Below, piece after piece: positions 11,501 to 21,143 of a stretch of DNA of 64,000 bases (the stretch's first letter is position 1; every line of letters starts with the position of its first letter). The stretch lies in contig CM030711.1 in the NCBI GenBank assembly GCA_017979445.1, positions 5,363,221 through 5,427,220 on the forward strand. Reading direction: 5' to 3'. Position numbers and translations under genes: made by a program. Below the pieces are notes generated by a model. That model did no database searches, was not told the DNA's origin, and saw nothing but the letters and a program-made list of their open reading frames with translations. The DNA is from Akebia trifoliata (lineage: Eukaryota > Streptophyta > Magnoliopsida > Ranunculales > Lardizabalaceae).

Positions 11501-12641
11501 GGGCTATGACGTAAAAGGACATGAAGATAAAGTTTTGAGGTTGAAGAAGGCTTTATATGGCCTAAAGCAAGCGCCGAGAGCTTGGAATACTCGAATTGAC
11601 AAGTACTTTCAAGATAAGAATTTCACCAAGTGTCCATATGATCATGCACTCTATATCAAAGTTAAAAATGGAGATATTTTGATTGTATGCTTGTATGTGG
11701 ATGACTTGATCTTCACAGGTAGCAATCCAAGTATGTTTGAGGAGTTCAAGAAAGAAATGGCGAAAGAGTTTGAGATGACAGACCTTGGACTCATGTCTTA
11801 CTACCTCGGTATTGAAGTAAAGCAAAAAGACAAAGGCATCTTCATTACTCAAGAAGGCTATGCTAAAGAAGTGCTTAAGAAGTTCAAGATGAATGACTCT
11901 AATCCAGTTGGCACGCCGATGGAATGTGGAATCAAGTTGTCAAAGCATGATGAAGGAGAAAAGGTGGACCCAACTCTCTATAAAAGCCTTATTGGAAGTT
12001 TGCGCTACCTAACTTGTACTAGGCCGGATATTCTTTATGCCGTTGGAATCGTTAGTCGCTATTTGGAAGCTCCAACAACAACCCATTTCAAGACTGCAAA
12101 AAGAATACTTCGGTACATCAAAGGTACAACCAACTATGGCTTGTTTTATTCATCTTCTAACAATTATGAGATAGTGGGATATAGTGATAGCGATTGGGGT
12201 GGAAACTTGGATGATAGAAAGAGCACCACCGGATTTGTGTTCTTTATGGGAAACACTGCTTTCACTTGGATGTCAAAGAAGCAACCAATAGTCACACTAT
12301 CAACTTGTGAAGCCGAATATGTTGCTGCAACATCATGTGTTTGTCATGCTATCTGGCTAAGAAACTTGTTGAAAGAATTGAATTTACCACAAGAAAAGTC
12401 TGTCGAGATTCGTGTTGACAACAAGTCAGCACTCGCACTAGCAAAGAATCCTGTCTTTCATGAAAAAAGTAAGCATATCGACACTCGTTATCATTATATA
12501 CGAGAATGCATTGGAAGAAAGGAAGTAAGGTTGGAATTCGTGAAATCTTAAGATCAAGTAGCAGACATATTTACCAAGCCACTCAAGAGAGAAGCTTTTA
12601 CCAAGTTACCAGGCATTCTTGGAGTCACAAAACAAGTTTAA
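8544..12641 (+). pseudogene. copia Gag-Pol polyprotein, four in-frame stops
   Basis: A single reading frame from ATG 8544 to the natural stop at 12639-12641 shows no frameshift. Gag starts MASGGMVPFQV and carries a CX2CX4HX4C zinc knuckle (CYNCNKFDHYTSEC, near 9426). Protease has WYLDTGASNHM near 9580. A GAG-pre-integrase block (LWHLRFGHL) precedes integrase with HTDVCGP, SDRGGEF and NGVAERKN. Reverse transcriptase has MDVKSAFLN, YGLKQAPRAW and YVDDL; RNase H has CEAEY and VDNKSA. In-frame TAA codons lie at 9180-9182, 11223-11225, 11334-11336 and 12549-12551. Each could come from one base change in a CAA or GAA codon, which is inference. The second and third fall in the gap between integrase and reverse transcriptase, so this copy cannot make a full Pol. 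Confidence 0.92.
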
Positions 12642-12648
12642 GAGGGGG
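12641..12648 (+). promoter_or_regulatory. polypurine tract
   Basis: AGAGGGGG lies directly before the 3' LTR. It is the expected plus-strand primer site for a copia element. Confidence 0.85.
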
Positions 12649-12987
12649 TGTTGAAATAATAAACTTGATTTATTATAGTTTGTCTCTAGAGTTTCTAGAA
12701 TTTCCTTGTAATTGCTAGAGTTTCTAGAATTTTCTTTTATTTACTAGAGTCACTAGAAATACTCTTGTATTTTCTAGAAACACTCATTTATTAATTGGTA
12801 TATAGGAAGTATCTAGAATAATCTAAGTTATTTAATGGGGTATTTAGAATTGTCCATAGAGTCCTATAAATAGAGATGTTCTCCCACCATTTTGTATCAA
12901 CCAAAAAAAGATCAAGTTGAGTTCAATAATAAAAAACCTCTTCCATCCAAAAATTATTCTCTCCAATCTTCCCTTTAATTCCCAATA
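12649..12987 (+). repeat. 3' LTR of the copia element
   Basis: 339 bp, aligned end to end with the 5' LTR apart from one missing 29-bp unit and four substitutions that I can see. The terminal CA has mutated to TA. Confidence 0.93.
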
Positions 12988-14035
12988 CTTCTAACTCTAA
13001 TCACCAACAAATCGATTCTCATCAAATACATCTGGTTTGGAGCTACTTGTGTTGCATGGTGTTCTGTTTATATTCAAAATCGGAATTGTTTACCATGTCA
13101 ACTTCCGCTACTCACGATCCCAACTAAGTATAATCATAACAAGCAGACATGCAGTTTCTACAGTCTCTCTGATAAAAGACTTTACGACTATCAAGTACCG
13201 ATTCCCAACAACCTCTACATCCGTTGTTCGTGCTTTGGATGGCTAATATCATTAGATGATCACTTGGCAATACACCTTTTTAATCCCTTCTTATTGATAA
13301 ATAATGAGATTGAACTTCCCCTGTTGATGACATTAGGACCCAACAACATTGTCTACCCAAACTAAAAATTCCTGCAGGCAGTTCTGTCCGCCAACCCAGC
13401 ATCAACACCTGACTATGTTGTTATGGCAATATCTGATGAACTTTCTTCATTGGTCATTTACGAGGCTGGTGACAAAACTTGGACTAAAATACATGGGGAC
13501 TGGATTTAATTGGTATGATGCAATTATATTATACTATAAAGGTGAGTTTTATTTTGTCAACAGATATGGACACGTTGGTATTTGTGACGTAACTTCTCCT
13601 CATGAGATGATAGAAGTTGCACCACCCTTATTGAGTGAACATGATTTGCATCCAAAAAGGTATCTTGTAGAATTGTTAGGTGATCTATTACAGGTTGAAA
13701 GATCAATATTGGACTGGATTGTTTAGATATAGAACTATTGTTGGATTTCAACTCTTCAAACTGGACCCAAAGTGGGTCGAGGTGAAGAACTTGTGTGGAT
13801 GTGCATTGTTCATAGGTATCAATTCTTCCATGTCTATTTGGCTCCGGATTTTCCTGGTTGTGAGCCGAATTGCATATACTTTACGGATGATGGTGGTGCT
13901 GAATATGTCGACTTTCAATATGGGCCTATTGACATGGGAGTGTTCTACTTACAAGATGGAATTATTAAACCACATTACCCATTGGAGTCCACGATGATCT
14001 TTCCAGAAAGCATTTGGGTTCAGCCTAGACTCTAA

Positions 14036-14855
14036 GGGTGGTGAAGACAAATTACTCGATGTTCAGGTAAGTGCTTATAGGGAGTTAATTTAATCTTTGT
14101 GTTTAAGTAGCTTAGAAATAATGTTTTATTATTGTAACTTTCCATACTTCTAAATTACAAAACGGAATTTGGACATGCTCAAATGTTCAAATTATTCGTG
14201 TAATGCGCTTCTTAGCAAGTTTTAACTCTTTTATTTGATGGATTATTCACCTCCGTGGCTCCCATCAGGGCTGTGATATCTTGGGGTCCTTTTCCTATTT
14301 TTCTAGGAGTGAACTAAATATTTGTTTCAAACCTGTAGTTGTACTTGATGGGGGAAAGACTGGTTATTATTGATGTATATACATCAAGTTAAGACAAGAA
14401 AAATAAGATGAATCATTATTTCAATGACCTCGAAGTAATACACAGAATGGTCCATACATTCTAGAGGCCTCGCCCAAGAGAGGGTAAAAATGTATTCATC
14501 ACTATTGTAATCTAATCCCATCTATTGTTGATGTGTCTTGTTTGTTGGAGATTAATGTTTGAATTTCTTGAACATTAAGTACGGTGTAATTTTCACTCAT
14601 AACTTTCTAAGAAAAATAGGGGTCTGCATAAATTATAGCCACCTGTAGAGAGAATTTTTTACGCAACTCAGCCAACAACGTATTTTATCCTCTTATGCAA
14701 CCCAACCGGAGCTTGGCTTCTCACTTTCGTTTTCTAGGTTTTTGAAAGTGATGGATATGTAAATATTTATCTTTGCATGAGGACAAATTGCAACCAAGAG
14801 ATTGGGCTCATTGTATCTCTGATATGCTTCGTTGGAGTCATGTTGCAGAGGTAAC
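14036..14855. other. intergenic, nothing recognised
   Basis: Downstream of the F-box pseudogene. No coding pattern, no paired repeats and no RNA gene was seen. Confidence 0.5.
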
Positions 14856-14947
14856 TTCTTTTTTGGGTGGGTAAGCTGGACTTGAACCCAAGACCTCTAA
14901 GTTGTTTTACAATATTTCAAACCAACTAAACTATGGGTCTAGGCCCA
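14856..14947 (-). mobile_element. tRNA-derived SINE, copy 1
   Basis: Read on the minus strand, it has a box A-like CATAGTTTAGTTGG and a box B-like GGGTTCAAGTCC, the two internal RNA polymerase III promoter boxes of tRNA-derived SINEs. A 14-bp target duplication, GTTGCAGAGGTAAC (14842-14855) and GTTGCAAAGGTAAC (14948-14961), flanks it with one mismatch. Its 92-bp length equals that of the copy at 52392-52483. Confidence 0.82.
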
Positions 14948-15533
14948 GTTGCAAAGGTAACATCATACTCGAGTAGATAGCAAATCCATTAGGTCCCCAA
15001 AAATATCTTGCTTCCATATTTTTCAACTATCACAAATAAGAAAAAATGTTCTCTTAGTTAAGGTTTCACCAAAAATAGAAAAATCATACACCAATCACAC
15101 TCAGGATAAAATAAGGTCTTGAGTTCAAATTTGCCTCTAACAAAACCCAATTAATAATATTTACTATGAATCCTACATCATATTCCTTATGATCTTTTTA
15201 CAATTCTCATTAAGGATTAATTTGTAAGTTTCCAAGCTGAATATTGGTTCTTAGAAATTTCATGATTTGCTCACAGCACTGACAGGGTTCTCCACTGCGT
15301 AACACCTAAAGTCTTAACCCTATGAGCGCCATGAACAAAATGTCTAAGCAATTATTTTATTTTATTTTCGAAATTTCATCAGAAGATGGCCAAAACATAC
15401 ATGGGAATAATGGGCGCCAACTGTGCTTCTCACAATTTCTTCTTTTAACTGTAGTGAACAAATTATTTAAACTCACTAATGCCGGCTCTATACAAATTAA
15501 TGTATGATTACATATAAAAAATGAGGTTTAATT

Positions 15534-15537
<4 letters not shown>

Positions 15538-15585
<48 letters not shown>
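15538..15585. repeat. (AT)n microsatellite
   Basis: About 23 AT units without interruption, about 480 bp upstream of the GLP2 start codon. Confidence 0.95.
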
Positions 15586-15586
<1 letters not shown>

Positions 15587-15840
15587 TCTTAGATTGACTC
15601 AGTCATTCGAGACATTTTTTGCTCACAAACTTTTTCATCACTGCGTGACCCGAGCATCCTAACGAGGGTAGTTTTCAAAATTTGTGGATGCCCTAAAAAC
15701 AAGTGGGCTAATGTGATTGGTCGAAGAAAAAAGTATGTGAGCAAAGAATATTTCCATTCGTCTTCATATTTGTAACTATGATAGAATATTAGATGAGTTG
15801 GGAAAATTGTGGGTCGGCTAGAAGGATTTGGTATTCAATC

Positions 15841-15957
15841 TTGAGGTTGAGTTCAAGAAACTGAGACATGGTCAATGATTTAGACGGCCAACTCTTAAAA
15901 TAACAATTAGTTTCTTCTTTACTTCCATATTACAACATCAACTACTTCTATATATAG
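15841..15957 (+). promoter_or_regulatory. GLP2 promoter: shared block and TATA box
   Basis: TTCAAGAAACTGAGACATGG, then TCAATG and TAGACGGCCAAC, lies at about 15851-15893. It is conserved with GLP1 and GLP3 and includes GGTCAA, the complement of the W-box core TTGACC. The TATA box TATATATAG is at 15949-15957, 110 bp before the ATG. Confidence 0.62.
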
Positions 15958-16067
15958 ACTGCACAAACCATGCTTCCTTCTTAACTCCAGCTCCTTTTCT
16001 TTCTTTTTTTAGGTTTCTTTTGCTCTTGTTCTACCACAGATAACTAGAAATTAAAGAGAATTCAGAT

Positions 16068-16863
16068 ATGGCAAACCACATTCTGTTATTGGGACTTCTA
16101 GCTTTAACTTGCTCTCTTGTCTTTGCCTTTGAGCCTAGTCCCTTGCAGGACTTCTGCGTGGCAGACCCTTTCAGCTCTGGTATGCTATCCTAATAAAGTT
16201 GTACTGCTAGGTTTTATTTTCTTTTTCAGTTAATTTTGATGGGGTTTGGTTGATTTTTAATTTTTTACTTAATCATGCCATGAACTAGTGTTCATTTTTC
16301 ACTTATTAATTCGACTGTTCTTTGCAGCACTAGTGAATGGTAAGGTCTGCAAGGACCCAAAGCTCGCTCAGGCCAATGATTTCTTCTTTACTGGGCTCCA
16401 CATAAAGGGAAACACATCAAACTCTCAAGGATCAAGGGTCACCCCAGTCAATGTAGCTCAGATACCTGGACTCAACACTCTTGGAATCTCCATGGCACGC
16501 ATAGACTATGCACCATGGGGTGTTAACCCTCCACACACACACCCTCGTGCAAGTGAGATCCTGACTGTCCTCGAAGGCACCCTTTATGTTGGTTTTGTCA
16601 CCTCCAATCCTGAAAATCGTCTCATCACCAAGGTCCTTCAGAAGGGAGATGTATTTGTTTTCCCAGTTGGCCTTGTTCACTTCCAACGCAATACTGGATA
16701 TGGAAATGCGGTTGCAATTGCCGCCTTGAGCAGTCAGAACCCTGGTGTCATCACTATAGCTAATGCTGTGTTTGGATCTAACCCACCCATCCCAGCTGAA
16801 GTTCTCACCAAGGCCTTTCAAGTTGATAAGAACATAGTTGATCATCTTCAAGCACTATTCTAG
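16068..16863 (+). CDS. germin-like protein, copy 2 (GLP2)
   Basis: Exon 1 is 16068-16179 and exon 2 is 16328-16863, with a 148-bp GT-AG intron in phase 1 at the same codon as in the other copies. The product has 215 residues: a signal peptide (about 1-21), Cys30 and Cys45, the germin box 1 ligands His107, His109 and Glu114, and His155 in box 2. These four ligands bind Mn in characterised germins. It is expected to be a secreted apoplastic cupin; the reaction cannot be told from sequence. From 16441 to 16806 it is identical base for base to GLP3, although exon 1 and the intron differ clearly. It lies about 4.3 kb upstream of GLP3 on the same strand. The start is the first ATG after the TATA box. 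Confidence 0.95.
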
Positions 16864-18180
16864 CCAAGTAACAGATGAAATAGAAATCCCCCAAAGTGTG
16901 TTGTGTGCCCTTGTGTCTTTGTTAGAAATTCTACAGTTCAATTTATTGTTTTTCGTTCCATTGTTTCATTTTACAATCACTTAATTCCATCCAGAAATTC
17001 CCATTAGGCTGTTACTTTCATGTTTCCTCAAAAGATTGCTTCTTTTTTTTGGCATGGGTTGTTGCTAAGCAAGCGAGGCTTTTATAAATGATGAAAGAAT
17101 GCAATATTAAAAGTTCATACCCCAAAAATTTAGAAACTTGATGGCATCCATTTTCTAATACATATTTCTTCTTTTTCTATATGGATAAATAAATGAAGGC
17201 AGCAATTTGTTGGGGACCAAATATATTTTCCTAAATTTCGCTAAAAACATATGTAAAGTAATTAGGTGTGATAGGATTTCTCTGCCTCAGTTTCGTCTTG
17301 TAAATTAAAGGGTAATCCCTTTGTATATTTTCCCATTATTAATACGAAACTCTGCTCACTTAGAAATAAGAATAATAACAATAACGAAACACCACTGCAT
17401 CATGGACTGTGCAACATATTCTCAGAGAAGGAAACACCACGGCAGATACTATTTCTTGACGATAATGCCCTTTTTAACATAAAATCTCCCGTTGGCGTCC
17501 TGGGCTGGTCCTGGATGGAAGACTTTCATTTGGATTTTATTCGGGAGCTGGCAATGACTCTGCCGTCACTGCTGATCTGGACTCCATGGTGGCGAAGCGG
17601 GTCCCATTCCCTGAATCTGGAAATGGCGGCTATCTGGGATTGGCTCCCAAGTGGCAAGATCTTCATCTGAACTTGAGTCTTCGGCCTGACTTCCGGGGCA
17701 CTAGCAAAGCATGGCCATGGAGTTCCTTCACGAGAAGATTCTACTTCATTTCTTAAATTATTCAGAACTTCCTGTAAATGTAAAGAAATGCATTCTGAGG
17801 GACTTCCTGGAACTGCCTAATTAGAGGCTTCTATCTTAAGGATACACCTTTTTGTATAATTTTACCAATTTATAATAAAAACTTTGCTTGATTAGAATAA
17901 AAAATAAAAAATTGTAAAGTAATTAAGGGTATGCTGCAGAGTTGTCTTGTACTATTTATTTATTTATTTATTTTATTACTACCACTCACTTCCTTAGCAA
18001 AAAAAAAAAAAAATAAAGGTAAATAATTTCATGGCTAGAATTTAATCCTAGAACTGTTCCCACATGCAACTTCTGATCCTCCTTTCTTATCTATCTATGC
18101 TGCTTCCTCATTGAGTTCAATGGTTGACAAATACTAGTTTCTTTCAATTTGTGATCTCTATAAAACCAAATGCCAACAAT
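16864..18180. other. GLP2 3' flank, nothing recognised
   Basis: The first roughly 200 bp resemble the GLP3 3' flank (GCCAAGTAACAGATGAAA, then an AAAGTGTGTTGTGTGCCC block), so the duplication included the 3' UTR. At 17450-17760 there is a GC-richer stretch with no recognisable protein. A TTTATTTATTTATT run and a poly(A) tract sit near 17955-18015. Confidence 0.5.
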
Positions 18181-18189
18181 TATCTGTTT

Positions 18190-18720
18190 TGGCAAAGCAA
18201 AGAGTGAAGTTATGGAAGTAAAAGATCCACGTCATGAGATCTCAAACACTTACGAAGAATCATTTTTTCACAAAGAATTTATTTTCTGTGGGGAGTTACA
18301 AATTTTTGAAAGAGGGTTCTCCTCTATTTCCTAAGCATGCCTGTAAGTTAAAAGAAATTTGTGATCACCTCTTTGCCATGGGAGTCATGTTTAAGATACT
18401 AACAATCTTTTCTAGTTTCTTTGTGTTGGTTTATTGCCCTAACTTTAGTTTTTTAGGTGTACCTTGTAGCTTGGGGGCATTTCTGAAATTAGAAAATACG
18501 TGTTCCGTCCTAGGATGCCATATATATTTCAAGTTTAGAAACCCTAAAAAGTATTGTATTTTCACAATTTTTCATTAATAAAGAATTATTATCTCCATCC
18601 GTGGACGTAGGCAATCTTATTGAATCACGTAAATTTCTTGTGTTCTTCTTTTTTTTCTCTGTTTTCAATCTTTGTAGTTTATCAATCTTGATCAGTCAAG
18701 GGAGATTTTCCGCGACACTT
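18190..18720 (+). other. possible LTR-type remnant
   Basis: The 3' part (18560-18690) contains CCGTGGACGTAGGCAATC, then AATCACGTAAATTTCTTGTG. This phrase is typical of the transcribed end of plant LTRs. A similar GGACGTAACCGCATTG...GAATCACGTA occurs in the LTR at 29709-30343. No partner LTR was found, so this is a remnant at best. Confidence 0.35.
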
Positions 18721-18899
18721 TGATGTTACATGTAGTATACTACACGTAACAACAATTGGTGCATGATTTGTTTAAAAAACTATATTACAAATTCAAATGC
18801 AACAAAGATATGGCACACTAATTAAACACGTTAATCAAACTTTAATGCATTATGAGCATTTTCTAGAGTGGAATTATAATCATGATTTGAAAAATATTA

Positions 18900-20295
18900 T
18901 GGTTCAAGCCCTTGATGAATAGTAGAAAAGGATTTTATGTGGGTAGGAATTGCTATGTATGTGAACACCTTTGTGAAGCTCATTTAGGGTATGTTTGATT
19001 GCATGGAAAGTGAATTTTCATGGAATTTGAAACCCATAAAAAAAATAGTTGTGGAAAATAGGTAGGGTTGGAAAATCAAATTTCATTGTTTAATTTTACT
19101 TGGATAAAATCATGGAAAAAATATGAGAAAAAAGAAGAAGAGGAGGGGGGAGGAATAAGAAGATGAGGAGGAAGAGGGAGGGGGGAGGAGGATGTGGCGG
19201 CGGTGGCAGTGGCGATGATGAGGGTGGAGGCGATGAAGACAGTGGTGGCGGAGGCCACGACTACAGTGACAACGACGACGTCGATGGAGGTAAGTGAGGA
19301 AGAAGATGGGAGAACGTGGTAGTGATGGTGACGACAGTGGCGATAACGGAAGTAAGTGAGAAAGAAGATGATGAGGAAGTTGGGGGGAGAACGTGGTGGT
19401 GATGGTGACGAAGGAGGTGAGAGAGAAGCTGGTCGGAGATGATAATGACGGAGACGACGATGGCGACGGTGACGACGGCGACAATGATGATGACGATGTT
19501 AGTATAATGGTGGTGGTGGTGGTAAGGAAGAAGAAGATATGAGTGGGGAAGAATTGGGGATGGAAAACATGGGTGGATTTCACTTTTCCACCAATATGAG
19601 TGGGAAAGTGAAATCCATGTTTTAGTGGACTTTTTGATTGGGTTGGAAAATGAATTTCCATTTCCATGTGAAATCAAATACTTGAAAAATGTCATTTTCC
19701 ATAGAAATTGATTTTCCACCCTATTTTCCATGTGCAATCAAACATACCCTTAGTAATTTGATCAACACCTATTGGGTACTTAACCAAACACCTTCTATAC
19801 TACACCTTCCAAGGCCTTGTTTGATAATAACAATGAAGGATAACCTAAATATTAATAGCAAATACAAAGAAGATAAACAATCACACAAAGAAAAGAGTAA
19901 GAGCACAATACTCACAACACGAGATTTTACGTGATTCACCCAAAGGCTATATTCACAAAGGTATGAGCGTTGGAGCTCAATTTCACTATGAAGAAAACGA
20001 GGCAAATTGATACAAAGACTCATTTTATCACTTCGATTCATCTTCTTCTAGATCTCAATCTTCCCAAACCTCTCAATCTCTCATATCTTGGGTTTATTTC
20101 TTTCTTTACTTTCTTCTCTAGAAAAGACTTAAACTTGAAATTAGACTTCTTATAATAAAATAACAAAACCCTTTTTAGAAACACCACATAAGTGGATCAC
20201 CTACATAAGTTTCAAATTCAACCCAAATTACCTTGGACCGACCCAACAATACACACGTACACTTGGAGTCATACTTCAACAAGAATTCTTAGGAA
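18900..20295. repeat. dispersed repeat, copy 1, interrupted by a DNA transposon
   Basis: The flanks 18900-18986 and 19753-20295 together form a repeat of roughly 630 bp that recurs at 28561-29180 in the same orientation. Shared blocks include CACCTATTGGGTA, CCAAGGCCTTGTTTGATAAT, GTATGAGCGTTGGAGCT and CTTCTTCTAGATCTCAATCTT. It is noncoding and of unknown class. The element at 18987-19749 sits inside it. Confidence 0.75.
18987..19749. mobile_element. PIF/Harbinger-like (Tourist-type) element
   Basis: 763 bp with 17-bp perfect terminal inverted repeats GGGTATGTTTGATTGCA, flanked by a TTA target duplication (18984-18986 and 19750-19752). TTA duplications and GGG-starting ends are typical of PIF/Harbinger. 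There is no transposase. The interior (about 19130-19560) is a skewed run of GGN/GAN/GTG triplets that opens long meaningless frames on both strands. The copy of the host repeat at 28.6 kb lacks the insertion. Confidence 0.88.
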
Positions 20296-20929
20296 AAGTG
20301 TTTGAAAAAAAAAAAAGGTACACCTCGGTGAGGTGGTGAAGTCCGTAGTTGTGGTAATATTTTGTTCCAGGATCAAATTTTTGCCCTCACATTTTTTTTT
20401 TATGTTTTTTACTTTTTGCTAAGGAAGCAAGTGGTTTAATAAAATTAGAAGTGTACAATGATTCCTGAGCATACCCCTTACTTTACATGTACTTTACGTG
20501 AAATTAAGGCAAATCCATAATTTGGTCCCCAATAAATCCTGCCTTCACACACACACACACAAAATTCCTTGGCTAGAAATCACGTATCGAGCTGAATATA
20601 TGTTTGATCTTACATGTAATTATGCTCGAATGTAACCCTCTTTTTAAATTTTAATAATTAAAGCGTGGATCCCATATCCCCCATTTTAAAATAAATAAAT
20701 AAATAAGAGGGATGAAATTCTGAATGTTGATTCTTAGAAAGGTTGGAAAAATATTCATGGGATAAATAATGGGCCCCAAGAGTGCTCCACACGGTTTTCC
20801 CTTTTAACTCTAGTGAATCAACTATTCTACTCAATCATGCCGGCCGGCTCTCTACAAATGTATGATGAGTACTACATATACAAATATCCTCTACAATGAC
20901 TTGGTCATTCTTTACTGTCAGAGAGATTG
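20296..20929. other. intergenic upstream of GLP3
   Basis: AT-rich; a short CACACA run lies at 20546-20561. Nothing else recognised. Confidence 0.5.
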
Positions 20930-21038
20930 GATTCAAGAAACTAAGACCTCGTCAATGTATTTACTTAGACGGCCAACTTATAAAATTACTAATTCTTTAC
21001 TTATAGCAGATTTCTATATCAACTACCCCTATATATAG
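20930..21038 (+). promoter_or_regulatory. GLP3 promoter: shared block and TATA box
   Basis: ATTCAAGAAACTAAGACCTC, then GTCAATG and TTAGACGGCCAACTT, lies at 20930-20979. It is the same block as upstream of GLP1 and GLP2. TATATATAG at 21030-21038 is 105 bp before the ATG. Confidence 0.62.
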
Positions 21039-21143
21039 AGTACAAAAACATGCTTCTTTCCTAACTCCATCTCCTTTTACTTTCTTTTGTTAGGTTTCTT
21101 TACTTAGTTCTACTACACACAAAATCGAAAAGAGAGTTCAGAT

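Larger units (their letters stand above)
8144..12987 (+). mobile_element. full-length Ty1-copia LTR retrotransposon
   Basis: A complete element of 4844 bp flanked by the 5-bp target duplication CTTCT (8139-8143 and 12988-12992). Both LTRs begin TGTTGAAATAATAAAC; the 5' one ends CCCAACA and the 3' one CCCAATA. The internal order of protease, integrase, reverse transcriptase and RNase H is that of copia elements. By eye the LTRs differ at four bases plus one 29-bp indel, about 1.2% substitutions, so the insertion is recent. It interrupts the F-box/DUF295 gene at codon 13. The polyprotein has four in-frame stops, so this copy cannot move on its own. Confidence 0.95.
8106..14035 (+). pseudogene. 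F-box/DUF295 gene split by a copia element
   Basis: The 5' part (ATG at 8106, reading MASNWSNLSYDLL) is an F-box start. The rest resumes after the copia element at 12993, in the same frame once the element and one CTTCT duplicate are removed. It continues through a DUF295 region: YSLSDKRLYDYQVPIPNN, then NRYGHVGICDVTSPHEMIEV, CIYFTDDGG, and a terminal SIWVQPRL with stop at 14033-14035. F-box/DUF295 proteins are usually SCF ubiquitin-ligase substrate adaptors. Besides the insertion there are an in-frame TAA at 13363-13365, a frameshift near 13505 and further frame changes between 13690 and 13830. It is therefore dead. I cannot tell whether the stop or the insertion came first. Confidence 0.85.

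Noticed and set aside
9180..12551. Programmed stop-codon readthrough in the copia polyprotein
   Set aside because: Four separate stops at non-canonical points, two of them close together between integrase and reverse transcriptase, fit decay better than regulation.
19110..19737. Ser/Pro/His-rich frames of 158 and 185 codons
   Set aside because: They follow the triplet-biased interior of a non-coding Harbinger-like element; both frames overlap and neither has a domain.
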